Part shown: positions 24,600-35,739 of the stretch, in pieces
How positions within the stretch are numbered: the stretch's first letter is position 1
How the letters are laid out: each line of letters opens with the position of its first letter
Assembly: GCF_001625215.2 (NCBI RefSeq)
Contig: NC_030381.2
Location: 42,654,689 to 42,718,688, forward strand
Length of the DNA: 64,000 nt
Reading direction: 5' to 3'
Source of the DNA: Daucus carota subsp. sativus
Lineage: Eukaryota; Streptophyta; Magnoliopsida; Apiales; Apiaceae
Notes under the pieces: generated by a model
Seen by the model: only the letters and a program-made list of their open reading frames with translations
Database searches by the model: none
What the model was told of the DNA's origin: nothing
Program-made: the position numbers and the translations under genes

Positions 24600-25118
24600 T
24601 CAACTTTTGGCTTTTACGGTAAAATCTAAACTAAGAAAATTCGATACGAATAATCACATACCAAGTGGACCTACAATATTTAAAAAATACACATCAAAAA
24701 TTTATTTGATTAACTTTTTTTATTAATTTGTGTGATACAGCTGGATTTTGCAAATGCCAACTTTTGTTTTTCTTAACCAAGAAGAGTCGGGGCTTTTTGT
24801 CTCTGGTATTTGCCTGTCTATTTTATACTATAGGCTGAATATCTATCTTTAAATCATTTCTTTTACTCTGTATGCGTTTGCATTATAAGATTGGACAATA
24901 AATTTTACGTTAAGAATTATAACCGTTCCGTCATAACTCATATAAGAAACGTCCCAATTAACTAGATGTTTTCTCCCTTTATTTTTATTATCTATCCTTT
25001 TGTTTTTTTCTGTTTGCTCCCTTCAGGACAGAGAGCTGTTTCTGGGATTTTTTGAAACGGTTGTATTCGGATCTGTTACATGTTACTTGATGATGGCCCA
25101 TATATTCTAGAATGCACT
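24600..25118. other. Intergenic DNA, nothing recognised
   Basis: AT-rich sequence upstream of the annexin gene. No open frame with family resemblance and no clear repeat was seen. Confidence 0.5.
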
Positions 25119-25588
25119 GGGATTGTATTCGATTGAAATATAAAAAACAAAAAATTATTTGTAAAATTTGAGGGTATTTAATTGAGATTGTTTAAAATTC
25201 ATTAAAATCTTGAAATATTCGATTGAGATTTTAAATTATACTACAAAATCTGAAGGTATTTGATCAGGATTTTGAATTATGCTTAAACATCTGATGATAT
25301 TCAATTGAGATTGTTTAAAATCCATTAAAATATGATAATATTTAAATGTTGGTGGAATTTTTTGCATTTCATAAAATGATGGATTTTATGGGATTTCTCC
25401 ATGTATTTTAAGTCTTTTGAAATCCCACCAAAATCCATGAGATTTTGAAGCATTGTGCTTAAATCCTAAAAAATCTATATCAACTCTACGATGTTTGATC
25501 AATAATCCGCGCAAAATCAAAATAACATACAATTCATTAAAATCTATACATAAAAAATAACTCATTAAAATTTCAATTGAATACACCA
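25119..25588. mobile_element. MITE of the GGTGTATTC-GATTG family, copy 1
   Basis: The sequence from TGTATTCGATTGAAAT to ATTTCAATTGAATACACC has inverted ends. Its interior is made of repeated (GGTATTCGATTGAGATT / CATTAAAATC) motifs. It matches the element at 32519-32976 along its length. No target duplication could be assigned. Confidence 0.7.
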
Positions 25589-27244
25589 CTCTCAATGACT
25601 TGCACCAAGTTTTTAGCACAGTCCAAGAGCAAGGCAAATTGCTCTGTTTGTACCAGTACCCATTGTATCATTTTTAGCGGTGATACTTGTGTTCCATCTG
25701 AGGAATGTATGCAGCCACAGAGGAAAATGTTAATGTATTCTTGATATACATCTCAAACAAAAAATATTAATCGATTTTATTTTATTATTTTTTATTGAAT
25801 AGTGTATTAAAAATTGACAGTCCTCGGATTAAAGCTAGAAGGGAAAATAAAAGATGTTGGCGAAATATGACATAAGGTACATGAGAAAAAAATTCGTAAT
25901 ATATGACAAATTATTCTGATCACTTTTTTATCGGAGTTGTTTATGGTTTATAAAAAAAATCATAAATAATATATGCTATATATATTCTGATCGCTTTTTG
26001 ATTGATGAACATATGTTTACATAGCATCCATCTGTGTCCTTCCTATATAACAATATATTATTTGAAAATTTGTGGGAATAAATTTGTTAGTATTTTGTAT
26101 TTTCCTTCATTCATTCGGATTAAATAATCAAACAAATAAATAATTTATATAATTATATATATAATTAAGCTTTATGCCTTTCTTATCTTGCGTGGAAGTC
26201 CTTAAATTCATATATATTGTACAATTAAAAAGTTGTATAAAATATTGTACACGTATTATCTTATGAATCATATTTTACTAGTTTAACACTATAAAATATA
26301 TAATTTTAGATACTTAATTTGCGGAACATACACATAGAACATATATGTGCCATATGTAAAAACTATTATATTTGCAAGATTTTCATTGAAACAATAATGT
26401 TTGTAAACATATTTTACAAAATAATATGTTTTGTTATATTTTATTTATAGACCGTATGTGGACTTGAAGAATTCCGAAAAAAAACAGGGATTCTAGAATT
26501 TAACTCATTATATATATTTAAAGTTGAATCCTGAAAAGGGTAAAAGGGTGTTTTTAAATTTTTGTCGTTAATTTTATATATACTCGCATGATGCTTATAT
26601 TTAAATTGATCTTCTGAAAATTTTAATTTTACAATAATAAATTTTTAATTAGGGACAAAGATATATGAACTAGGGGCAAAAGCATAATAAGGGCAAAAAA
26701 TAATGAGAATTTATCAAAAATACCACTTTTTGTAAGTTTTTTTGCGATGTTACTTTGTTTTGAAAATATTTGCAAAAATACTAACTTTTTAGAAAATATC
26801 TGTAAAAATAAGATCTGCAAATGCATCTGGTTGCAAGTATAGTTGAATGTGGTTGCAACGAGTTGCATACAGTATTTTTGCAAATATTTTCATAAGTTTG
26901 GTGTTTTTGCAAAATATTTAAAAAAAGATGTAGTATTTTTGCAAAAAATATTTTGGACTTGGCTATTTATGAGAAAACCTCAAAAAAAATTAGAATTGCA
27001 CTAATTTTTTAAGTGAAAAAGGAGTATAATAACTAGTCTTATACTAGTTTTTTTTTTTCTAATAAAGAAGAATATTAGATTTTGTGGAAAAACAATAAAT
27101 TACGAGTATCATAGATAATATTGTGCATCGGTAAAAAATTACATAATCTGAATATCAAAATTTTGCTTTCTATGTTATGATTTTAGTATCGGACATTCTA
27201 ATAAAAGTGAACATGACTTGTTTAGCATCACATATCAGTGTTCT
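25589..27244. repeat. Gene-free AT-rich stretch with decayed repeats
   Basis: No gene was seen. About 26690-26990 holds an array-like run of (TATTTTTGCAAATATTT) phrases with GGTTGCAA and GAGTTGCAT motifs. A related run occurs at about 47230-47510, so this is a dispersed family. About 27120-27230 is a remnant of the family A hAT MITE (GGTAAAAAATTACATAATCTG). Confidence 0.5.
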
Positions 27245-29440
27245 AAAACTACCTGTTCGTCTTCTACCTGTTATTATATTAACAATAATATCCCTACATT
27301 CAACACATAAATGATGATATTATTTGTATTGTCTAGATACAAAAATTTGAGGTTTAAGGTAAAGTAGCTCAGTATTTGCATCTAGCTAAATACATATCTT
27401 TACTATCTAATAAAATTTGTACTATTATTTGTTGATATATTGTAGCGGGGAGTTAAATGGGGAAAGACGTTATGGTTGCTATCACACCAGCTTATTATTG
27501 TGTGTAACTTGGATGAGATATGCCTTCTATTTTCGTTTGGCGATTAGCTTGATATGTTGTGACTCTTTCTAGGGATACTAACGAGACTATAGTAAGTGTA
27601 TCTGATTGGTTGTCTGGCTTCAAGGGAAAGAGGTGACATATATCAATTTGTCTAGGGTTTTAAAATTGGTCTTCCCATCGTTTAATTTTGGCTTGCTAGT
27701 GTAAATCTTGCCAACTCTGTTATTGTTATTGGCTATGTTGTGTTCGAGAATGCAGGGCCGTTTCATAATTTTTGACGGCCCAAGGGCAAAAAGGAAAAAT
27801 GAGCTCTATATTTTTTTACTTTGGTAGATTTGAGAATATGTAACTTGTTGTAATACAAACTCAAATTTTAGTCTAATTTAATAAAAAAATAATTTAAAAA
27901 GCATCCAAGTTCCAGCAATAATTCAAATAACAACAAACTACGAAAAACAATTTCGTCGGTTTAGTGTGTATTGGATGTACAAAACAACAGATCAAATAGA
28001 TGTTTGATGATATATACCTTTAATTACATGTGCAGTCAGAAGAGTACTATTAATTTAGGTAGAGACGTATTCACATAAGGTAGGATAGACACAACTCATA
28101 CACGAACATTGAACAATAAAAAGTTTAATAGAAAAATTGGACCAAAGTATACTAGTAATACATGGATTATATAATTTTTGGGCTCCTAAATGTTTGGGCC
28201 GGGCATACGAGGATGTTTTTGTTTTTGATGAGGAAGCGACAACTAGGGATGGCAATTTTTACCGAACTGATGGATACCCGAACCGTACCGACCTGATTGG
28301 GTTTTACCAAACCCGAATATTTCGGGTTTGGGTTCGGGTTGGGGTTTAATTTTTAAACCCGAACTATTTTCGGGCCGGGTTCGGGTTTATGGGATACCGT
28401 TTCGAACCCAACCCGAAAACTCGGAACCCGTTTCAACCCGACCCCGACCCCAAACCCATATTAATATATACATAATTTAATATTTATTAATAATATATAC
28501 ATAATACTAATACATAACATAAGACAGACTTCTTTAGTCACGGTTTCACATTTTAGCAGCCCATGATAAAGTAATTCCTTCCATTCATTTACATAGTAAA
28601 CGCTATATTCCTATATTGATTTTTTTATATCTGCTTGAATCTTGATAGTTTGATACCTTGTTTCTGTAATTGAGATTTGATAAAAAAATATTCCTATTTT
28701 TCCTTCCATTAATTAAGTCAAAACCCTATACTCATGTGTCCAAATCTGTTAATTTGTATCAAAGCTGTTGGTTGTATTGATTTGTGGATTTAAAACTCTA
28801 TGCCGTCACCATAATGAACACTCAATCAAGACCAGCGGATGAAAGTTCCGAGCCTACAAAATCAAATCCGTCAGGACCTCGGTCAGGTTTCAATGACAGC
28901 AACTATCAATTTTTTCGGGTTTCGGGTTAACCCGAATCCGAATGAAACCCATTGGGTTCGGGTTCGGTTCGAGTTCGGGTTTACATATATCGGGTTTTCC
29001 GGGTTTGGGTTCGGGTAGACCATGTAAAATTGGATTCGGGTTTGGTTTTTACTAAACCCGTTTTGATTGACCCGATTGCCATCCCTAGCGACAACAGGAT
29101 ATTGATGAATGACAGGAGAGTTCAATTAAGTGCATGTAGAGCTACGGTGGAGATGAAGATTCCTAGAAACTGAATAGTTTAGCTTATGATTCTCAACTCT
29201 TAACTCTTGAACAAGTCTTATTGGAAATGGCAAAGCAAGAAGAAGAGCGGGCAGAAATCAATATCGTAGTTATATGCAAGCTGGTTAATAAAGAATAATA
29301 TCGTATGTTATCTATCTGAATATAGTATTGTTGTAGGACTGCAATTTTCCAGTTTGAAGTATCACCTTGTCACAACATTTTCCATTAGTTGTGGTCTATG
29401 TACATGAATTTGCTTTATTAATATAATCTCGGTTTAGTTT
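27245..29440 (+). pseudogene. Unidentified gene-like repeat, copy R2
   Basis: Diverged copy of the R1 sequence at 16620-18470. It shares the segment preceding GGGGAAAGACGTTATGG (about 27350-27480), a stretch corresponding to MTYMNL/RVLE with frameshifts (about 27590-27720), GAGGATGTTTTTGTTTTTGATGAGGAAGCGA (about 28209) and the terminal GTAGGACTGCAATTTT (about 29333). It is interrupted by the hAT element at 28244-29087. Stops and shifts show it is not functional. The protein family is unknown to me. Confidence 0.45.
28244..29087. mobile_element. hAT-type non-autonomous element with 8-bp target duplication
   Basis: The 844-bp element has inverted ends TAGGGATGGCAAT and ATTGCCATCCCTA. It is flanked by the perfect 8-bp duplication GCGACAAC (28236-28243 and 29088-29095). 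Subterminal CCCGAACCCG / CGGGTTCGGG clusters on both sides are typical of this hAT group. There is no transposase; the short frames inside (e.g. 28883-29125) are products of the repeats. Confidence 0.92.
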
Positions 29441-29575
29441 TTCAAAAAAAAATATATAATCTCTGTTTTAGAAAAAAAAAACTCATTTTATATTTATCTA
29501 TTAGTAAGCGATGTGAGATGGGTGGAACACTTTTTTACCCCTCCAACAGAGAACGACTCCACCATCCAACTAAAA

Positions 29576-30800
29576 TCAATATACTTATATAAAGGAGAAG
29601 CGAGGGGCGTGTATGTGGCGCCTCTCACATCGCTCCGTTCGATATTTCTAATTTTCAGAAATTTTTGAATGAAAAATATCAAAAACTAGAACTACTTTTT
29701 TTAGTTTTGGGTATATTAGAAGCAAGTTTCACGAATTTGATTTTGTTTCAGATTATTTATGGAATATGGTAGCTTGAAAGTTTTAATCTGATTTTGTTTC
29801 AGATTATTTAATTATGAGAAAGAGTAGCACACAAGTCTCGCTGCACCTATAAATACCCCTATAGATTGTAGGGTTTTGGATCATCCAAACACAACCTTCT
29901 CTCTCTCAATACCACATCCCTACTCTCTCTGATAATTCTTTTGCTCGATTTCTAACCTCTAGTGATAGTTCTCTTGCTCTCGGTAGTGCCGTTCTTCTGC
30001 AACGATAAGTGAAGGCTGTTTATACAATATTAAAAAAAAATAAAGGTTGTTCCAAGCAAAGGTAGTTATAGACCGCTCTGTGGGAGTCGACAAATTCAAA
30101 CACGGGAAAAGAATATAGTCTTTACATGATATTGATGAAGGAGTCGACAAATCGAAACACGGGAAAACATGATATTGATGAATAATATCAATAAATTAAC
30201 TATTAGTGATGTTTGTTTGGTGGGTATTCTTTTATATTTGTTTTGTTAATTGGACATGTTTGTTATTGTTAATTTTTATATGATTTATTTTGTATACGGG
30301 AAAAAATTATTTATGCATTATCTGTTCACTCTGTTCAAGCAACTTTTAAGTGAAGGCTGTTTATACGGTATTAAAAAATAAAGATTGTTACAAGCAAGAG
30401 TAGTTATAGACCACAATCTCACGAATTTAAGTTAAATGTTTTTGTGCACAATCAATCCAAAAAAATTGGATGAAGGTGACGATACAAGAACATGATTATT
30501 TTTCAAAAAAAATAAAATTAAATTAAAATTCGTCGTACTTTAAATTGTTAATTACGTGTATAAATTTATTTTCATTTTTTCACCATGAATTATAGTCCAG
30601 TTTTGCAATTTTATATATAATTATTTGTATTACATCAAGATTTTAATAATATAAAATTTATTTTATCCTACAAATATTAATTTTAAATTATTAATATACT
30701 TTTTATAAACAATCACAAAATTATTTTATTCTACAAATATTAAAATTAAATCATTAATATAATTTTTATAGGCCGCCGCACCTCGCGTGTTATCAACTAG
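29576..30800 (+). mobile_element. Probable non-autonomous Helitron
   Basis: It begins A|TCAATATAC followed by TTATATAAAGGAGAAGCGAGG and CGCCTCTCACATCGCTCCG, a phrase common at the 5' end of small plant Helitrons. It ends with a GC-rich stretch (GCCGCCGCACCTCGCGTG), TTATCAACTAG, then T. That fits Helitron 3' ends (a hairpin then CTAG) and insertion between A and T. The hairpin is imperfect. Inside, a phrase (AAGTGAAGGCTGTTTATAC) occurs at about 30008 and 30350, and GTCGACAAAT..AAACACGGGAAAA is doubled at about 30087/30132. There is no Rep/helicase coding. Confidence 0.5.
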
Positions 30801-31134
30801 TATGTCAATAAATTGCTATGCTACAATCGTTCTTTTCTTAGGAATTTCTTAGGACTTGGGAGTTTCTGATCATGAACACCTGAGATGGAATCCAATTACA
30901 TAAATTTACTGTCACTACTTTTTGAGATCTGTATAGTTTCTTTTTGCTACTGTATATTTCAACCATTGCATCTCTTTAGTTTCTTATTTATTTATTTTTT
31001 AAGCAAACCCCAAACCTACCTCGTTAGAATTCATCACACAAATAAAAAACATAATCCACAACATTCATAAATCACTTGTAATGAGAATCCACATTCACTA
31101 ACAAGGCTTCAACTTGATATTTTGTTCTATTACT

Positions 31135-32313
31135 TCAACCTATATCAAGCAAGACGAGACTCTCCACAAAAGGACTGATGAAAAAAGGTGGTGCAAAGCC
31201 TTCCTCGTAATATTTGTAAGGAGTCCAACTATCCCATGAATCAACAAAATTCTTTGCCTCGTGGTTATCTAGATTATATGAAATCAAGTCATATGATCTT
31301 GCAAGAATTGGTTCACCATTGTTCCTTACACCCAAGACCTCCACACGAATATCTTTATTTGGACTAATACTCATCTTCTTCTCCCAAAAAAAATCATTTA
31401 TGGAATTGTATCTTAATACCCACATGTCAAAATAATCATATCCGCTGTCCCAAACAAAGTAAGCAATATACTGATCAAATAGATGAATAATAGGATTACC
31501 AGGCGTATATGGAACATAGTTGGGCAATGAGATTTCACGCAGTATGTCGGTCTTGGTATCAAAGCACATAAGTATTCTACGTTTGTCCAAACTAATCCCT
31601 ACCCAAAATGCAGCAGCATTAAAGAAAACAGTGTCACTATCACTGATCATACGAACAAAGACATCATCTTGAGTTAACATCTTCCAAGAATCGGTGTTTA
31701 GATTATAAACACCAATGATGACTGAGTGGGGATCAGATTCTCCGTGGCTCAAATGCAAACAAGGACTGACAACATGCACCACAACATAATCATTGATTTC
31801 TGGCACAAACCCAAAAGCTAAAGCCTTCCACTTAGTCTTGGTAATTGGAAGAGGCGAATCTGGAAGAGTTTTATATTTTTGCACAAGAGGATTCCACAAA
31901 TATATTTTTTGAGTAGCATTACGAGGCGGCCAGAGTATAGTTGACACACAGATTAAACCATATGATAGTGCCCGCCAGGAATGTTGAGGCAAGCCAGGAA
32001 GAGTTTTGAGTGTGCAGTATTCTTGACATTGTACATCATCAAAACGTAGTGACAGCACATCAGTATAAGCATTTTCGAAATACAGATATTTAGGATGATG
32101 ATTATTAGGGGTCTTCTGATAATCTAATTGAAGTGTGATAAACATAGGAGATCGTATGAGATAATACCACGACTTTTGGACGCACAGGCAATGCAATATA
32201 TGTTTGACAGGAAGTAGTTTGAGAATTTCTGCTAGCAATTCTTCAGGTAAGTCGTGAATCCTTGTCTGATTATGCTTTTTAAGAATTGGGGCATCATTGT
32301 GAAACAAAGTCAT
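31135..32313 (-). CDS. F-box protein with C-terminal F-box-associated domain
   Basis: Intronless gene. From the ATG at 32313 it encodes 392 residues; the frame is open upstream to an ATG at 32484 (449 residues). I prefer the internal start because the F-box (IHDLPEELLAEILKLLPVKH, about residues 19-60) then sits near the N-terminus, as usual for this family. The upstream 57 residues are basic and lack resemblance. After the F-box comes the typical KSWYYLIRSPMF and an F-box-associated (FBA type 1) pattern, with YGL-CV, LWNPLVQKYKTLP, ALAFGFVPEINDYVVV, VYNLNTDSWK and FWVGI. Such proteins are substrate receptors of SCF ubiquitin ligases; the substrate is unknown. A MITE lies immediately upstream at 32519-32976. 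Confidence 0.9.
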   Translation of the reverse strand: MTLFHNDAPILKKHNQTRIHDLPEELLAEILKLLPVKHILHCLCVQKSWYYLIRSPMFITLQLDYQKTPNNHHPKYLYFENAYTDVLSLRFDDVQCQEYCTLKTLPGLPQHSWRALSYGLICVSTILWPPRNATQKIYLWNPLVQKYKTLPDSPLPITKTKWKALAFGFVPEINDYVVVHVVSPCLHLSHGESDPHSVIIGVYNLNTDSWKMLTQDDVFVRMISDSDTVFFNAAAFWVGISLDKRRILMCFDTKTDILREISLPNYVPYTPGNPIIHLFDQYIAYFVWDSGYDYFDMWVLRYNSINDFFWEKKMSISPNKDIRVEVLGVRNNGEPILARSYDLISYNLDNHEAKNFVDSWDSWTPYKYYEEGFAPPFFISPFVESLVLLDIG

Positions 32314-32518
32314 CTTCGATTTCGAGAATCTATAATTAATAAGGGGCGATATGATACTCGCGTGTCTCAATTGTCTCAATTGAGGGCAAATACTAGTAAT
32401 CGGAATATGTATCTTGGAGCTTAACTTACCTTTGGATCGCTTTGAGTGTTTCAGCTTCCAAAGCTGAGCATGGAAAAACCCCATAGCCTCTGCTGCTTTT
32501 TTTTCTTCTTTTTGCTTC

Positions 32519-32976
32519 GGGTGTATTGGATTGATATTTTAAAGCATTTTTTTACATTCATGAAATCCGAGGGTATTCGATTGGGATTGTTTGAAATCCA
32601 TTAAAATCTTTAGGTATTCAAGTGAGATTTTAAATTATGCTACAAAATCTGGTGGTATTCGATTGAGATTCTAAATTATGCTTTAAAATCCAATGGTATT
32701 CAATTGGGATTGTTTAAAATCCATTAAAATCTGATGGTATTCAAATGCTGATGGATTTTTTTGGATTTCATAAAATGATGGATTTCATGGCATTCTTCGG
32801 TGTATTTTACGTTTTTTAAAATCCCACCAAATTCAATGGGATTTTGAAGCATTCTGGTTAAATCCTATCAACTCTGCGACATTTGATCAAGAATCCGCAC
32901 AAAATCAAAATCACATACAATCCATTAAAATCCATAGACTAAAAACAATCCATTAAAATCCCAATCGAATACACCC
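32519..32976. mobile_element. MITE of the GGTGTATTC-GATTG family, copy 2, in the F-box gene 5' flank
   Basis: About 458 bp from GGGTGTATTGGATTGATATT to AATCCCAATCGAATACACCC. Ends are inverted repeats, and the interior carries repeated CGATTGGGATTGTTT / CCATTAAAATC phrases in both orientations. It is the same family as 25119-25588. It lies only about 35 bp upstream of the longest F-box open frame. Confidence 0.8.
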
Positions 32977-33956
32977 CGAGTTTCTTATTTGCTACCGTAT
33001 ATGTAACCATTTCATCTCTTGAACAATTTGTTGGCTTAATTTTAGCACCTATCGAAAAAAAACTGCTACTGTTTTTTGTTTCAAACTTATTCCTTTAAAT
33101 TGTGTTTGATTTGTGAGAGTGTTTGGAGTACTTTAAAAATTGATTTGCATTTAAAAAAGGTTTTGCAGAAGAAATTGGATAATTATTTGATAATTTTTTT
33201 TCGATCTTTGATATATTTTGAGTTATGATATAAAAATAATATTTTTTATGAGGAGCTTGAAATACAGCTTTTCATCAAAATATAGGGAGAGCTGCTTTTA
33301 CTAAAACAGCTTTTAAATTAAAAACTGTTATTTAGAAAAAATTATCTTTAAATTTATCAAATAAATTTTCAGTAAAACAACGATATTATTTTCACCAAAC
33401 TGTGCCAAGTTATTGGAGATGTATTTGCACAAACCGGTTAATTAAAAAAATCATTTCTCTTTTGTGATATTCAAGAAACAATATTTTCATATTTTCTTAC
33501 TTTTAGTTTTAGAATTATTTCTGATTATTTAGTTGATATCCCATGTGTAAAATATATTATTTTCTAATATAAAAAATAGGGAACAATGTGGAAAAATTAG
33601 AGTACAACTCGAAAATACCATCTTATTTCTAAAAAATGATTTAATAAGATCGAACAGCATATTTAGTTTATTTTCAATTTATTCTAATACTTTCAAAAAT
33701 AAAAATATTTATCTAACAAATTAAACAACCACTTTAATTTCACCAAAAGGAAGAAAAAGAAAAACTGGAATTACATATTTCCGAGGAAACAAATAAAACC
33801 CGAAAATTAGACTCAGATTAAGAAGATTTAGGTGTATGATGTGAGTTCTGAGTAATGAATGCTGCAATTTTCCTTAAAAAAAAAAAAGTCATACCCATCC
33901 TCGTATGATAAATATAGTAGATAATAGATAATAGATTTGAATTTGAAGTATGTATA
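32977..33956. repeat. Gene-free stretch with one half of a direct repeat (33588-33835)
   Basis: No gene was seen. 33588-33835 is duplicated at 38008-38455 (start GGAAAAATTAGAGTACAACTCGAAAATACC; end near TTCCGAGGAAACAAATAAAA). The second copy carries a SINE and this one does not. About 33240-33320 has short inverted GAGCTT / AGCTGCTTTT motifs. Confidence 0.6.
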
Positions 33957-34099
33957 ATTAATTTGAATTTGAATATAATTTATATTTGATTTGACAGAAT
34001 TATTATTTTTATTAATCCTATTTTGTTATGTTGAATCCAAGTTGAATGTGATTAGATCGAAATTAACTCGATTTGATTTTGGATTAATTGCAGCACAAA
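33957..34099. repeat. Direct repeat, upstream copy of a promoter-like module
   Basis: About 143 bp (AATTTGAATTTGAATATAATT ... TTAATTGCAGCACAA) recurs at 34549-34696 with about 10 differences. The second copy is directly upstream of the TATA box of the small membrane-protein gene. 34100-34548 between them has no recognised gene. Confidence 0.85.
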
Positions 34100-34548
34100 T
34101 TTTATTCCAGTTTGCTTCTCCCCTCTCTTTCTCGCTTACTGTATAAACAACTTGATGCTTTCTTTCGCTGTCAATGGGTCTAGTTTTTATGTAAAGAAGC
34201 TTAAGAATATCTTCGCTCTTCACTCTCAGTTACTCACTTACTAACAGCATATATTTTAGCCTCGTGTATCAGGATCTTGAGTTTGAGTTTGTCATTTAGT
34301 ATCGATGTCTTATGTACCATCATCTTTAAGGGTTATGTTTTAAGGATCAGTTTGGCAGGGTGTTGCTAGTTCTTCATAATATATGTTTAAAGTGACTCCA
34401 GGGGGTTTATAAACAATGAGATGGCCTCTCTCAAGTTGTACGCCGCAGAATTCAATCGTAGTTAGTATTTCAGCGGAGGTATTGCTTTAGTATATATCCA
34501 GCGTGTTGGAACTTGGAAAGGATTAGATGGTCTTTTTGAAGCATGTTT

Positions 34549-34696
34549 AATTAATTTGAATTTGAATATAATTTATAGTATTTGATTTGACAGAATTATT
34601 TTTTTTATTAATCCTATTTAGTTATGTTGAATCCAAGTTGAATTTGATTAGATTGAAATTAATTCGATTCGATTTTGGATTAATTGCAGCACAAGT
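34549..34696. repeat. Direct repeat, downstream copy adjoining the small-gene promoter
   Basis: Counterpart of 33957-34099. It ends at GCAGCACAAG, just before TCTATATAAG. Confidence 0.85.
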
Positions 34697-34703
34697 GTTT
34701 GTC

Positions 34704-34710
34704 TATATAA
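34704..34710 (+). promoter_or_regulatory. TATA box of the small membrane-protein gene
   Basis: TATATAA lies 79 bp upstream of the ATG at 34783, predicting a leader of about 50 bases. Position and sequence fit a plant core promoter. Confidence 0.65.
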
Positions 34711-34782
34711 GAAACAGCTCCCTCCACAAATCCTATCTTCATCTGTGTCACAAACCTAGAAGTTAATATAAAACAAAGAACG

Positions 34783-35112
34783 ATGAGCACAGTTGATCAG
34801 CTCCCTTGCAGTAGAAAACAACTAATTTTTCATTGGGTTGAATTGGTCCTTCTTGTTTGTATATACGGCGCAATATCCATAACTGCAATGTATTCGTTTA
34901 TTCGAGATTTCCGACAAGATGCTCTGAGGAGGCTAGTGGATCTACTATTTGTCGTGTTACTTTTAGTATGTGTTTGTGTTAGTATATTTTTTATAGCTAA
35001 AGATACAATCAATCATACCAAAGCCTACATTCAAGCTACGAGATTGGACCAAGAAGTTAAGACTACTGATCTACCGGTTGCTAAGGATTGCTTAATCGTA
35101 ATCAATCCTTGA
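34783..35112 (+). CDS. Small two-pass membrane protein, unrecognised
   Basis: Intronless frame of 109 codons with a good TATA box upstream. The product has two hydrophobic segments: about residues 15-37 (WVELVLLVCIYGAISITAMY) and about 50-72 (LLFVVLLLVCVCVSIFFIA). A short charged loop (RDFRQDALRR) separates them, and a hydrophilic tail follows. There is no signal-peptide-like start, so it is probably an integral membrane protein. I recognise no family; the helix lengths and Cys-rich second segment are all that can be said. Overlapping antisense frames are shadows. It sits in a repeat-duplicated region, so it may be lineage-specific. Confidence 0.65.
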   Translation: MSTVDQLPCSRKQLIFHWVELVLLVCIYGAISITAMYSFIRDFRQDALRRLVDLLFVVLLLVCVCVSIFFIAKDTINHTKAYIQATRLDQEVKTTDLPVAKDCLIVINP

Positions 35113-35329
35113 TTATGTTTACTTAGTTATTTAATTAATATTATTGAACAAATTAATTAAAATTGTATGTTTTGAATTGGTGGAGAGCTGCACTTTACGT
35201 TCTTGGTGCATTATTTATCATTGTAAACTTGTAGCTTCTCTGAATTTAATTTCGTGCTTGAGTTGTATTTTTGTTGAATAAACGTGTATCTTTAAGAGTA
35301 CTTCAAATATGTAGAACTCTTCTCTGCAG

Positions 35330-35638
35330 TTTTTGCATCTTGAATTCTCTGCAGCTTTCATGGCAATATCTTTTAAGGAAGTGGATCATATATTATCGTA
35401 AAACTTAAGTAACTCGTCAATAGGCAGAATTCAACCAAGTACTGTACTAAAGGAGTTCATCAACAGGCAGATATCTAGCTGTGCACACATTACATTCGTA
35501 ATTTATATATAAACTGTTGGTACCAGGTTGCAACAGTTGTGACTGCATTTGAGTTCTTCTTTTACCCACGTTCCTTGCTACTTTGATATTGATTGCAGAA
35601 CCGGTGACTACTAGATATATTAATAATCAGACAATAAA
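35330..35638. repeat. Direct repeat flanking the amidase relic, left copy
   Basis: About 310 bp from TCTCTGCAGTTTTTGCATC to ACTAGATATATTAATAATC. It recurs at 37473-37799 with small indels. The two copies bracket the amidase pseudogene, with a spacing of about 2.14 kb. Confidence 0.88.
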
Positions 35639-35739
35639 GGGAAAATTCAGCTGTGCCATAAAATGATAAATTACTCTTCATCAGAAAATTCTGTTCAGAT
35701 TTGTAAAGCTGAACTCTAATCTGTACTAATGGTGGCATA

